Shown here one piece after another: positions 1 to 7,965 of a stretch of DNA of 57,880 bases. This DNA is from DATGUN01 sp035301285 (lineage in GTDB: Bacteria; Bacillota; Bacilli; Bacillales; Amphibacillaceae), in assembly GCA_035301285.1 (NCBI GenBank), contig DATGUN010000048.1:1-57880 (forward strand). Direction: 5' to 3'. The stretch's first letter is position 1; the number at the start of each line of letters is the position of its first letter. The notes under the pieces were generated by a model that was not told the origin of the DNA, did not search any database, and saw only the letters and a list, made by a program, of their open reading frames with translations. A program made the position numbers and the translations under genes.

Positions 1-49
1 ATTCCGGGTTAAACTACGGGAAACGGTAAAACTTGCGAGGAGGCATATC

Positions 50-307
50 ATGCATAGGAAATGGCTGCTTAAACTGGGTGCCCCGATCATTGCATTGGCA
101 CTGCTTGGGGCATGCAGTACAACAGAAAATGATGAGGCGCCAGGTGAAAATAATCGACCGGGTGGCAAAGCACCAGAAGAGAATCATCAAAACAACAATG
201 ATGTCGATCAGAATGCACCTGAAAACGAAGTCAACGAACCTCATGAGGGGCGTCATCCTGACAGTAACATCAATCCCAATTACGATAAATATGAAGGGTA
301 TCAGTAA
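50..307 (+). CDS. small secreted lipoprotein, function unknown
   Basis: An 85-residue protein with a typical lipoprotein signal: a short basic start, a hydrophobic stretch and the lipobox LLGAC near residues 18-22, so the mature protein should be lipid-anchored on the outer face of the membrane. The rest (about 60 residues) is Asn/Glu/Pro/His-rich and looks disordered, with no recognisable domain. The start is supported by GAGGAGG about 8 bases upstream. A hairpin follows the gene, so it looks monocistronic. I do not recognise the family. It could be a cell-wall spacer-type lipoprotein, but nothing in the sequence proves that. Confidence 0.75.
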   Translation: MHRKWLLKLGAPIIALALLGACSTTENDEAPGENNRPGGKAPEENHQNNNDVDQNAPENEVNEPHEGRHPDSNINPNYDKYEGYQ

Positions 308-323
308 GATGGTTCTATATATC

Positions 324-366
324 ACACGATCCCCGCGGCTAATAAGGTGGGGGATCGTGTATTCAT
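324..366 (+). terminator. rho-independent terminator of the small lipoprotein gene
   Basis: An 11-bp perfect stem, ACACGATCCCC paired with GGGGATCGTGT (324-334 with 350-360), lies 17 bases after the stop codon. A weak T-rich tail (ATTCATTT) follows. Confidence 0.65.
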
Positions 367-466
367 TTAGTGTTGGGGTTGTAATGGGTGCCAAGGGCAC
401 GCCATACATTCTCATTGAGCTAAAGTACTGAACTGCCCTGTCTTCTTGAAAGGTCAGGTTCCACTT

Positions 467-1198
467 TTACACTTCTTCCTCTATTTCTTCCGGTAATTCA
501 ATCTCGTCGATAGCGTTAATATCTGAAAAGTCTTGGACGATTTTCATCTCTAATTCATTTTGATTGTTTTTTGCGGTAACCGTGTTTTCAACGTTCATGA
601 TATATAAGTTTTCCTTATCTACTTTGATTTTCAAGTCTTGATTGACGCCGTCTTCGTCAAAACCGGTCACTTCCAGGCTATAGGGCTCATCTTGGGCATC
701 AAATACGTTTTGGCTGGAACCTTTGAAGGTCAAGATATAATGGTCATCATCCGTTTCCATCTCCAGTTCATCTTCAATTTCCTCCAAAAGCGTCGCGATC
801 TTTTTATAGGATAACGTCAGATTTTCCTGGATATCTATCGTATTAATCGATTCATTGACCCATCCACTGTCATTATCATTGACATACATGGTATCTTCTA
901 TCATGTAATATTCTACGACGGATTGATTTGCATCATCTGATTCTTCAACGGTTTGCCGCAATTCATTTGATGATTCGATCGCATCAATGTCCATGTTCAC
1001 GCTGGAATGTTCAGTCTGGTCCATTTCCAGGTCATCCATCTCCATCGCGACATCCCATTCGGTATGATAACTTTCCACGTCATCGATCGTATCTTTTACC
1101 TTTTCCATCACTTCATCCTGATCTAAATCTTTTTCACTGCACGCGCCCAGAAAAATGGCCAGTAATAATATAAATGCTGAAAAAATATGGTTTCGCAT
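467..1198 (-). CDS. acidic lipoprotein resembling the DUF6612 family
   Basis: A 243-residue protein with a signal peptide and lipobox FLGAC (Cys at about residue 20). The mature part is very rich in Asp and Glu. It opens with EVMEKVKDTIDDVESYHTEW, the pattern of DUF6612-type lipoproteins, which have a LolA/LppX-like cupped sheet thought to handle hydrophobic ligands; that role is family-level inference. The strong acidity fits a halophile's exported protein. The start has GGGGAAG a few bases upstream. It stands alone on the minus strand, and no partner gene is evident. Confidence 0.65.
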   Translation of the reverse strand: MRNHIFSAFILLLAIFLGACSEKDLDQDEVMEKVKDTIDDVESYHTEWDVAMEMDDLEMDQTEHSSVNMDIDAIESSNELRQTVEESDDANQSVVEYYMIEDTMYVNDNDSGWVNESINTIDIQENLTLSYKKIATLLEEIEDELEMETDDDHYILTFKGSSQNVFDAQDEPYSLEVTGFDEDGVNQDLKIKVDKENLYIMNVENTVTAKNNQNELEMKIVQDFSDINAIDEIELPEEIEEEV

Positions 1199-1379
1199 GT
1201 CTTCCCCGCTTTCTAAAATATTTTACACATATAAAATTAAGTCTACTAGAATGCAGCGGGGCTTGCAATCCGTTTTGACACTCCGGATACGAAGAAAAGA
1301 GGGCTTGGATCTTTAGAGAGTGGCCAATGGGAGAAATATCGGCCGCGATATGACTGAACCGCGACCGACTTCATGTGTT

Positions 1380-2606
1380 TCAGAAAAATGCTTGAATCAA
1401 ATAATAAATGGCTGTTCCGAGGTAGTTTCCAATGACATAACCAAGTGTACCAACCAGGAGGATGGGTACGATCATTTTTTGCCATCCTTTTGCAATAGCC
1501 ATGGCGGCAGCGGTTGTTGGGCCACCAAGATTCGCGTTACTGACCAGGAGCGCCTCTTCCAGACTGAATTTGAAGATTTTCCCTAAAATGAGTGTGATGA
1601 AAATGTTGGCCAGTACGATGATCAATACAAAGATGAACAATAATGGTGCGGTCTTCAGGATGATGACAAGTGATGCAGGTACACCGATGACGACGAAAAA
1701 TAAATAGATCAGGAATGTACCGATTTCACGTGTTCCATTGATTTTTTCAAAATAGCCAGGGAACAGTGCCACAGTGAGAACGGTCAATGTTGTCAACATC
1801 AGATATTCATCAGCAAATATACCACGTGCTATTGCGATTAATACGTTTGAATCGTCCCCTTCCGGCAGGAGATTGTCAATCAATCCCGCGAGTTTGAATG
1901 ATACGGTTACAAGGACGAATGCAGAAGCGACACTCATGGCGATATCTTTCAGTGACATTTCATTTCGTTTCCAGAAATTCGCGGCTTGTGTTCCGGAATC
2001 GTCATCACCTGTTTCGGCTTCTGTTTCATCGATGTATGGTGTCGGGTAGCGTTTCCTGAAAAATGAAGATGCCGGGATGGCAAATAATACAAAAAAGAAC
2101 AATGCCATCAGCATATTATCGGCTACTGTTGTGGCAGACACCATATCACTCGGTGTCTGGAACTTACTCGCCATGGCGGCAAAGTTCACGCCTCCGCCCG
2201 TGTATGATCCCGTCATCATGGCCGTTATTTTATCGAGGTGCGGAATGAAATGGTTCAAAGACAAAAATGCGATAATCGCACCTGCAAAGGTACCCAGTGA
2301 ACTGAGGAAAAAGATGACGAGGACACGACCGCTTTTTCGCCAGATTTCCCCGATGTTTGCCTGGAACAGAAGGAGGGGGATGGATAGCGGGACGATATAA
2401 TCCCAAACCGCATCATACACATCCGATTCGGTTGGGATGATGTTCAAGTTTGATAGGACGACGGCCCCGATCAAGGCGATGATGGCTCCAGAGATTTTGG
2501 ATGCCCAGGTATAGCGCTGTTCAAGGTAGATACTGATGGCAGCCCAACCGGTCAAGAACATCCAAAGGACCCACGTGTCATCGGGAGATATCAATGAATT
2601 TTCCAT
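1380..2606 (-). CDS. DUF819 family multi-pass membrane protein (YjcL-like)
   Basis: A 408-residue integral membrane protein with about ten hydrophobic helices, close to the usual length for DUF819/YjcL. Recognisable family segments are the SIPLLLFQANIGEIWRKSGR region, the TGSYTGGGVNF loop and the late NANLGGPTTAAAMA loop. The paired Gly/Asn-rich loops look like re-entrant transporter loops, so it may be a secondary transporter, but the substrate is unknown. A loop near the middle is acidic (EAETGDDDSG). The start is backed by AGAGGTGAT upstream. No operon partner is visible. Confidence 0.8.
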   Translation of the reverse strand: MENSLISPDDTWVLWMFLTGWAAISIYLEQRYTWASKISGAIIALIGAVVLSNLNIIPTESDVYDAVWDYIVPLSIPLLLFQANIGEIWRKSGRVLVIFFLSSLGTFAGAIIAFLSLNHFIPHLDKITAMMTGSYTGGGVNFAAMASKFQTPSDMVSATTVADNMLMALFFFVLFAIPASSFFRKRYPTPYIDETEAETGDDDSGTQAANFWKRNEMSLKDIAMSVASAFVLVTVSFKLAGLIDNLLPEGDDSNVLIAIARGIFADEYLMLTTLTVLTVALFPGYFEKINGTREIGTFLIYLFFVVIGVPASLVIILKTAPLLFIFVLIIVLANIFITLILGKIFKFSLEEALLVSNANLGGPTTAAAMAIAKGWQKMIVPILLVGTLGYVIGNYLGTAIYYLIQAFF

Positions 2607-2706
2607 GAATGAATCACCTCTTTTTCAGTAGTTATAATGATATTTTACCGAAAAAAGTGATTAAGCGCTATCTTAAAAGTATGTTCGAAAAAGAAAGGTA
2701 GCAGTA

Positions 2707-3528
2707 TTATTCTTCATAATCCAGCTTGAAAAACATCTCCCGGTCCTTGATCAAAATAACCACGGATAAGAGAATGAGCAACCCTGTCTGGATGACCTTA
2801 CTCATTGGATGCGTCTGGAAGATTTCATTGAAATAGCCTGCTGTGAAATGGAAGACAATGACAACAAGAATGTTCCGATTTGTTTTGAAGTATAGCCAGT
2901 TCATCAAAATCACAAATGGAAACAGACTGACAATGAAGTTGATCGAATATAGAGCGCCTGTTTCTGCGACTTGGTTTTGATAGTAATCCTTTACGAGTGA
3001 TAGCGGGAAATGCCAAAAAGCCCAAAAGACCGCAAAAATCATGGATAAGGTGAAGAGGGTAAATCGCCTCCGCAAACAATCGGTGCCATACGAATGCCAA
3101 GCCAGTTCTTCGAAAATCGGCGCGATGATCAGAAAAAAGGCTGCAGAGAACACGCCACCTTGAAAAGAGGCCTGTTCGGCAAACGTAAATTGTGTTGGAC
3201 TGTATCCAAAAAGAAGGGATACGGCCTGTGCTGCCAAAATACTCGCTAGCATAAGTGTGCAGGTCAGAATCAAGTAAATGGTTTTAGTGTTCCGGAAATG
3301 GAAAAGCTTCATTTTCAAATCCCGGCGTAAATCTTTGTCGGGAATCATCAGTGCGAACGCGACAATCATTGGACTGATGAGTCCTGCAATTCCCAGTACA
3401 TCTCGGGTGATGCGATAAAATGTCGTCGGTTCGAGATGGCTGACATATGCGGTCACAAACCATAGTGCCCAGGGGATGATGATCGATAAAGCATAAAACA
3501 GAATCGGACGATTGTATTTTTCAATCAT
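2707..3528 (-). CDS. CPBP (CAAX-protease/bacteriocin-processing) family membrane protease
   Basis: A 273-residue protein with about eight membrane segments. It has the CPBP/ABI motifs in order: EELAWH (Glu140-Glu141), FWHFPLS (His173) and VFHF (His227). These form the putative intramembrane metalloprotease site. In motif 1 the usual Arg after EE (EExxxR) is His145, a mild deviation. The ribosome binding site GGGAGGCGG lies about 9 bases before the start. Bacillaceae carry many paralogs and the substrate is normally unknown. No bacteriocin genes lie nearby. Confidence 0.75.
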   Translation of the reverse strand: MIEKYNRPILFYALSIIIPWALWFVTAYVSHLEPTTFYRITRDVLGIAGLISPMIVAFALMIPDKDLRRDLKMKLFHFRNTKTIYLILTCTLMLASILAAQAVSLLFGYSPTQFTFAEQASFQGGVFSAAFFLIIAPIFEELAWHSYGTDCLRRRFTLFTLSMIFAVFWAFWHFPLSLVKDYYQNQVAETGALYSINFIVSLFPFVILMNWLYFKTNRNILVVIVFHFTAGYFNEIFQTHPMSKVIQTGLLILLSVVILIKDREMFFKLDYEE

Positions 3529-3647
3529 GATAAATCCGCCTCCCTACAACGGAGAAATGGTATTATCTATGATATACAACTGCCCTGAATAAATCGCCAC
3601 CCTAGAGATGGAATTTGGACTCCATCGCAAGTCGGATTTTAGTGTGA

Positions 3648-3935
3648 ACAAGGGGAATCGCTCACGGTTTCATAAAAGACTATGAAGGTACGTATGTATC
3701 CGGCGAGGGGACATCAATCGAATTTTATATTGAAAATGCCATGCTTCATTTTAAGACCGCTCAATTTCCGGAAGATGCCTTGAAGCCGATCGGTAAAGAC
3801 ATATTCATGTTTCACATGCGGGAGATGGACTTTATCATCCGTTTTGCAAGAAATGAAGCAAACGACGTTCACCGAGTTATATTCGGCTTCAGGCAGATTC
3901 TGAAGGTCCCGGTAGCCAGTCAACATGAGGCTTAG
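3648..3935 (+). pseudogene. decayed C-terminal fragment of a serine hydrolase (DUF3471-like tail)
   Basis: An open stretch of about 95 codons reads IKDYEGTYVSGEG and then a run of beta-strand-like sequence ending in RNEANDVHRVIF. This matches in style the beta-rich C-terminal domain found after the catalytic domain of beta-lactamase-like serine hydrolases (YEGTY, an aromatic strand, and an N-x-V-x-x-hydrophobic ending). A TGA at 3645 closes the frame upstream, and the catalytic domain is absent from the bases before it. There is no ribosome binding site for a start here. A terminator follows at 3950, as expected for a real gene's end, so this is most likely the tail of a deleted gene. Confidence 0.5.
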
Positions 3936-3949
3936 GCGGATGGGAGTGG

Positions 3950-3983
3950 GCCCGAATCCCTGTTAAGGGGGACGGGCTTTATT
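3950..3983 (+). terminator. rho-independent terminator after the serine-hydrolase remnant
   Basis: GCCCG (3950-3954) pairs with CGGGC (3973-3977), with an inner TCCC/GGGA stem, followed by TTTATT. It separates the remnant from the sulfur operon promoter. Confidence 0.6.
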
Positions 3984-4065
3984 AATCGATTTATCTTTTT
4001 AAAAACAATAGAATCGAATACTATCGTCATGGTATAAAAACTGTCATAACATGCCTAAACATAAC

Positions 4066-4094
4066 TTGACATAATACCTATAGGGGTATACAAT
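4066..4094 (+). promoter_or_regulatory. promoter of the sulfur operon with an embedded CstR-type operator
   Basis: TTGACA at 4066-4071 and TACAAT at 4089-4094 are separated by 17 bp, a near-ideal sigma-A promoter. The spacer holds ATACCTATAGGGGTAT (4074-4089), which resembles the CsoR/CstR palindrome (ATACCCC, centre, GGGGTAT) with a shortened left half. A repressor bound there would block polymerase directly. The matching repressor gene lies at the far end of the cluster. Confidence 0.75.
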
Positions 4095-4116
4095 GTGTGT
4101 TGTAGCATTTTTGATG

Positions 4117-4149
4117 AAGGGTTCAGCTAAATAGCAAACCCTCTTTTTT
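4117..4149 (+). terminator. leader terminator or attenuator upstream of the rhodanese gene
   Basis: AGGGTT (4118-4123) pairs with AACCCT (4137-4142), and an inner GCTA/TAGC stem lies between them. The sequence CTTTTTT follows at 4143-4149. The hairpin sits about 20 bases past the predicted transcription start of the promoter at 4066 and about 190 bases before the first gene. Transcripts from that promoter would meet a terminator very early. Confidence 0.55.
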
Positions 4150-4162
4150 AGCCATTTATTAA

Positions 4163-4176
4163 TACCCCGTGGGGTA
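4163..4176. promoter_or_regulatory. second CstR-type operator in the sulfur operon leader
   Basis: TACCCC-GT-GGGGTA is a near-perfect inverted repeat with the same half-site as the operator at the promoter and the one before cstR. It lies just after the leader terminator. I see no convincing second promoter overlapping it, so its role (roadblock, looping or a weak second promoter) is open. Confidence 0.65.
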
Positions 4177-4339
4177 ATTGTGGAGCGGAAAAGGAAGGTA
4201 TGTTTACGGGTGGTAAGGGTTCAGTCTATGAAGGATGACTGGGATGGATTTCATTTTAACTTGCCTAGCCTGATCAAGACATTAGGCAGTTATTCATTTC
4301 AGTAAAAAATGACAGAATGGATTAGGAGGCAGAAGGATC

Positions 4340-4639
4340 ATGAAAGAGATCAAAACAGAAGAACTGGAAGAGCTCATCAAAAATGACGAGTCAATCAATG
4401 TGGTTGACGTACGTGAAGATGAAGAGGTTGCACAAGGCATTATTCCTGGCGCAAAACATATACCCCTGGGGGAAATTCCGGACCGCCTTGATGAGCTGGA
4501 TAAAAGTCAACATTATTATATGGTTTGCCGTTCAGGCGGCCGTAGTGGAAGAGCGTGTCACTTTTTAAAGGAAAAAGGATTTAGCGTCACAAATGTTGAT
4601 GGTGGCATGCGTAGTTGGACAAAAGAAGTCGAGAAATAA
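4340..4639 (+). CDS. single-domain rhodanese (sulfurtransferase)
   Basis: A 99-residue cytoplasmic rhodanese domain with the active-site loop CRSGGRS (Cys63), which carries a persulfide during transfer of sulfane sulfur. DVRE near residue 23 and the C-terminal VDGGMRSW are standard rhodanese features. AGGAGG lies about 10 bases before the start. It opens a cluster of sulfur-relay proteins behind CstR-type operators, so it probably moves persulfide sulfur to or from the DsrE-, TusA- and MBL-type partners downstream. The cluster parallels the Bacillus yrkEFHIJ genes and the staphylococcal cst genes. Confidence 0.9.
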   Translation: MKEIKTEELEELIKNDESINVVDVREDEEVAQGIIPGAKHIPLGEIPDRLDELDKSQHYYMVCRSGGRSGRACHFLKEKGFSVTNVDGGMRSWTKEVEK

Positions 4640-4690
4640 CAAACAGATGGTTGACAGGTACTATAAACGATATTTCAGGAGGAATCCATA

Positions 4691-5095
4691 ATGGCGCATA
4701 ATAACAAACGCGTAGCAATCATAGCGGCAAATGGTGGGTTGTTTGATGCGTATAAAGTATTCAATATTGCAACGGCAGCCGCGGCATCGGATAAAGCGGT
4801 CGGCATCTTTTTCACATTTGAAGGTCTGAACCTTATCCATAAGGAAGGTCATAAACATCTGGAAGTCCCTGAGGGAAAGGAACATTTCAAAGAAGGTTTT
4901 GAAAAAACGAATGTGCCATCAATCCCAGAGTTACTGGAAATGGCGCAGGACATGGGTGTGAAAATGATTGGCTGTCAAATGACGATGGATGTCATGGGTC
5001 TGGATAAAGACGCTTTTGTTGAAGGTATCGAAGTGGGTGGTGCTGCTTCATTCATCGATTTCGCTGAAGATGCGGATATGTCATTAACATTTTAA
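4691..5095 (+). CDS. DsrE/DsrF-like sulfur carrier protein (YrkE-like)
   Basis: A 134-residue protein of the DsrE/DsrF/DrsH fold. The N-terminal strand VAIIAANGGL is followed by a Phe/Gly-rich segment. The conserved late cysteine is in GCQMTMDVMG (Cys95), the site that would carry persulfide in the family. CAGGAGG lies before the start. It sits 51 bases after the rhodanese gene and 15 bases before the rhodanese-MBL gene, so it is clearly in the operon. It probably passes sulfane sulfur between the rhodanese and the TusA-like protein; that is inference from family and context. Confidence 0.85.
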   Translation: MAHNNKRVAIIAANGGLFDAYKVFNIATAAAASDKAVGIFFTFEGLNLIHKEGHKHLEVPEGKEHFKEGFEKTNVPSIPELLEMAQDMGVKMIGCQMTMDVMGLDKDAFVEGIEVGGAASFIDFAEDADMSLTF

Positions 5096-5110
5096 ATAGG
5101 AGGGGAATTC

Positions 5111-6241
5111 ATGGCGAAGCATATTACAACAGATGAACTCGCAAAACGTGTTGTCAATCGTGAAAAAACAATGATGTTGGATGTCCGGAGTACGGATGCG
5201 TATAACGACTGGAAAATAGAAGGCGATCGTGTGGAAATCATCAATGAACCTTATTTCAATTTGCTTGATGGTGTGGATGCTGTTGCTGAAAAGATCAATA
5301 AGCACCAGGAAGTCATCGTCGTCTGTGCCAAGGGCAATTCATCACAGATGGTAGCCAGTATGATGGAAGAAGCGGGGTTTACGAACGTCTATAGCCTTGA
5401 AGGTGGCATGAAAGCATGGAGTGAACATCTCGAGCCGGTTAAAATAGCCGATTTGACTGATGGTGGAAGGTTGTATCAGTTTGTCCGTCTTGGAAAAGGA
5501 TGTCTTTCCTACATGGTTATTTCCGGTGAAAAAGCGGCAGTTATCGATGCCAGCCGGATGACAGACATCTATAAGCGTTTTGCTGATGAAAAAAATGTAT
5601 CCATTGCGTATACGATTGATACACATCTGCATGCGGACCATATTTCCGGGGGACGGAGATTGGCTGAAGAAACGGGTGGCATGTATCATTTGCCACCGAA
5701 AGATGCCGAGGAGGTCACATTCGATTATGCGCCGCTTGAAGAAGGTACAGATATTGTGGTTGGTTCAACAACAATCAAAGTGCAGCCGCTTTATTCACCG
5801 GGGCATACGATCGGCAGTACATCGCTGATTATCGACAATCAGTACTTGTTGAGTGGCGATATATTGTTCGTGAAGTCAATCGGCAGACCTGATTTGGCTG
5901 GAAAAGCGGATGATTGGGTAGGTGATCTTCGGGATACCTTGTACAGACGCTATAAAGCCTTATCCGATGATTTGGTTGTTCTGCCTGCCCACTATTCGTT
6001 TGTGGAAGAATTAAATGAAGATGGCAGTGTCGGGGCACGGCTTGGCGACTTGTATGAACGTAATTCCGGTCTCAATGTGGATGACGCGGATGAATTCCGC
6101 AGAAGGGTGACGGAAAACCTGCCGCCACAACCGAATGAACATCAAAAAATCCGTGAGACTAACATGGGTAAGGTGACGCCTGATGAAGACAATCAACGTG
6201 AAATGGAAATTGGGCCGAACCGTTGTGCCATCGATGCTTGA
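5111..6241 (+). CDS. rhodanese-metallo-beta-lactamase fusion (YrkH-like; likely persulfide dioxygenase or related)
   Basis: A 376-residue two-domain protein. Residues 1-108 are a rhodanese domain with active-site loop CAKGNSS (Cys72). Residues about 115-376 are a metallo-beta-lactamase domain with THLHADH (His172, His174, Asp176, His177), SPGHT (His232), SGD (Asp250) and PAH (His294). These ligands fit the ETHE1-type persulfide dioxygenases, which oxidise glutathione- or bacillithiol-type persulfides to sulfite. CstB of Staphylococcus has the same activities in another domain order. The C-terminal tail ends in GPNRCA, with one more Cys. The ribosome binding site is AGGAGGGGA. The exact substrate is inferred. 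Confidence 0.85.
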   Translation: MAKHITTDELAKRVVNREKTMMLDVRSTDAYNDWKIEGDRVEIINEPYFNLLDGVDAVAEKINKHQEVIVVCAKGNSSQMVASMMEEAGFTNVYSLEGGMKAWSEHLEPVKIADLTDGGRLYQFVRLGKGCLSYMVISGEKAAVIDASRMTDIYKRFADEKNVSIAYTIDTHLHADHISGGRRLAEETGGMYHLPPKDAEEVTFDYAPLEEGTDIVVGSTTIKVQPLYSPGHTIGSTSLIIDNQYLLSGDILFVKSIGRPDLAGKADDWVGDLRDTLYRRYKALSDDLVVLPAHYSFVEELNEDGSVGARLGDLYERNSGLNVDDADEFRRRVTENLPPQPNEHQKIRETNMGKVTPDEDNQREMEIGPNRCAIDA

Positions 6242-6300
6242 TGGCACGATGGTTCCATGAATAATAACCATTAACACAAATAGAATGGAGGAAGGAATCA

Positions 6301-6531
6301 ATGATGGACGTCACAAAAGTATTAGATGCAAAAGGAATGGCATGTCCGATGCCGGTCGTGAAAACGAAAAAAACAATCGATGAACTCGAATCGGGTGACA
6401 TCCTTGAAATTCATGCAACAGACAAAGGTGCGAAAAGCGACTTGACGGCTTGGGCGAGATCAGGCGGTCATGAACTGCTTGAGCAGAAAGAGGAAGATGA
6501 TGTCCTGAAATTCTGGATTAAAAAAGCATAA
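6301..6531 (+). CDS. TusA-family sulfur carrier (YrkI-like)
   Basis: A 76-residue protein with the hallmark GMACPMPVVKTKK: the CPxP motif puts the sulfur-carrying cysteine at residue 15. GDILEIHATDKGAKSDL follows, as in all TusA proteins. The start is at 6301 (or the next codon, also ATG) with GGAGGA upstream. It sits between the rhodanese-MBL and TauE-like genes, so it is probably a relay carrier for sulfane sulfur, not the tRNA-thiolation TusA. Confidence 0.88.
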   Translation: MMDVTKVLDAKGMACPMPVVKTKKTIDELESGDILEIHATDKGAKSDLTAWARSGGHELLEQKEEDDVLKFWIKKA

Positions 6532-6597
6532 CGGATGGATTCCTGTTGATGGGCTTCTCCGAGGTCAGGTCTATGCTGGCCTTAGGGGGCTCTCATT

Positions 6598-6616
6598 CAG
6601 GGAACCCTGTCTTTTT
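6598..6616 (+). terminator. weak hairpin with T-run between the TusA- and TauE-like genes
   Basis: A tight CAGG/CCTG hairpin is followed by TCTTTTT. A second hairpin (AGGTCAG/CTGGCCT) lies just upstream in the same 105-base gap. It could lower expression of the downstream transporter relative to the carriers, but the stem is short. Confidence 0.35.
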
Positions 6617-6635
6617 AAGAAAGGGGAAGTCAAGA

Positions 6636-7418
6636 ATGGAATATAGCCTCATGTTTATCGTTGTGCTGTTTTTGGTTGGCTTCATAGGTTCATTTATTTC
6701 CGGAATGGTCGGTATTGGTGGGTCAATCGTTAAATACCCGATGTTGTTGTACATCCCGCCACTACTCGGATTGTCGGCTCTTACGGCACATGAAGTTTCC
6801 GGTATCAGTGCCGTCCAGGTGCTTTTTGCAACAATCGGTGGTGTCTGGGCATACCGCAAAGGTGGCTATTTGAACAAGAACCTGATTATTTACATGGGCG
6901 TAAGCATCCTGCTCGGGAGCTTTATTGGCGGGTATGGATCACGCCTTATGTCCGATGGTGGCATCAACTTTGTGTATGGCATTCTGGCAACGATAGCAGC
7001 GATTATGATGTTTGTCCCGAAAAAGGGGATTGATGATATACCGTTCGATGAAGTTACGTTCAACAAATGGCTTGCTTCTGCGCTTTCATTTATGACAGGG
7101 ATTGGTGCTGGTATTGTAGGTGCGGCGGGGGCATTCATTTTGGTGCCGATCATGCTGCTTGTTTTGAAAATACCGACGCGGATGACGATTGCGTCTTCGC
7201 TTGCCATTACGTTTATTTCGTCGATCGGTTCGACGGCGGGCAAAATCATGACCGGGCAGGTACTTATTGTTCCGGCAATTGTCATGATTGTTGCGAGTCT
7301 GATTGCAGCGCCGATTGGTGCGAATGCCGGGAAAAAGGTCAATACGAAACGATTGCAAATCATCCTTTCTGTATTGATATTGGGAACGGCCATCAAGATA
7401 TGGATGGACTTTTTCTAG
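6636..7418 (+). CDS. TauE/SafE family membrane transporter (YrkJ-like)
   Basis: A 260-residue membrane protein with about eight helices and the TauE/SafE (DUF81) repeats: GSFISGMVGIGGSIVKYP near the N-terminus and GIGAGIVGAAGAFILVP in the second half. This family exports or imports sulfite, sulfoacetate or thiosulfate-type anions. Beside a persulfide dioxygenase, sulfite export is the natural guess. I chose ATG 6636 because AAGGGGAAG lies 6 bases upstream; an earlier in-frame start would add 30 unlikely residues. In S. aureus a tauE gene accompanies cstR in the same way. Confidence 0.88.
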   Translation: MEYSLMFIVVLFLVGFIGSFISGMVGIGGSIVKYPMLLYIPPLLGLSALTAHEVSGISAVQVLFATIGGVWAYRKGGYLNKNLIIYMGVSILLGSFIGGYGSRLMSDGGINFVYGILATIAAIMMFVPKKGIDDIPFDEVTFNKWLASALSFMTGIGAGIVGAAGAFILVPIMLLVLKIPTRMTIASSLAITFISSIGSTAGKIMTGQVLIVPAIVMIVASLIAAPIGANAGKKVNTKRLQIILSVLILGTAIKIWMDFF

Positions 7419-7434
7419 GGTGGAGGTGAGTTAA

Positions 7435-7794
7435 ATGGATATGATAACATGGATTCTCCTTATTGTTATCATTGCGCTTGCCGTCAAATTCTTTCTACCT
7501 GCCAAGGGCGTAGCGAATATAACGGCACAAGAAGCAAAGGATAAGTTTAAAGAAAAAGATGTTCAATTTATTGATGTGAGAACACCTGGGGAATATAAGA
7601 CAAACCATCATAAACAATTTAAAAATATACCTTTGAATAATCTTGCTGGACGTACAGATGAATTGGACAAGGACAAAGAAGTGGTGATTATCTGCCAAAG
7701 CGGTATGCGGAGTGCACGGGCGGCCAAAATGCTGAAAAAGCAAGGGTTTGAAAAAGTGTCCAATGTCAAGGGCGGCATGGGTGCGTGGGTATAA
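7435..7794 (+). CDS. membrane-anchored rhodanese
   Basis: A 119-residue protein. Residues about 4-21 form one transmembrane helix (ITWILLIVIIALAVKFF), followed by a rhodanese domain with active-site loop CQSGMRS (Cys87) and the closing VKGGMGAW. The domain is predicted to face the cytoplasm, though the topology is inferred from charge alone. It starts 16 bases after the TauE-like gene with GGAGGTGAG upstream, so it is co-transcribed. It may deliver sulfur at the membrane, for instance to the transporter. Confidence 0.88.
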   Translation: MDMITWILLIVIIALAVKFFLPAKGVANITAQEAKDKFKEKDVQFIDVRTPGEYKTNHHKQFKNIPLNNLAGRTDELDKDKEVVIICQSGMRSARAAKMLKKQGFEKVSNVKGGMGAWV

Positions 7795-7862
7795 AGGGGT
7801 TTTGTATTATAGAAGGCGATTGGAAAAACGATTACGCCCAATGTGAACGGCGTATATATTTT

Positions 7863-7892
7863 TTGTGGTTTTTATACCCCTGTATGTATAAT
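7863..7892 (+). promoter_or_regulatory. cstR promoter with an overlapping CstR-type operator
   Basis: TATAAT at 7887-7892 is preceded by a weak -35 (TTGTGG, 7863-7868, 18-bp spacing). ATACCCC-TGTATGTAT (7874-7889) between them carries one perfect operator half-site and one degraded one. This suggests autoregulation of cstR, weaker than repression of the main operon. Confidence 0.6.
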
Positions 7893-7965
7893 AGGATGTG
7901 AAGAAGATAGCACATATAACTTAAACCAGTTAAAAACCAACATTGAAAAGGAGATTCACACAAAA

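Noticed and set aside
7834..7860. Terminator between the membrane rhodanese gene and cstR
   Set aside because: The ACGCC/GGCGT stem is only 5 bp with a 10-base loop; the TA-rich tail is more likely part of the cstR promoter.
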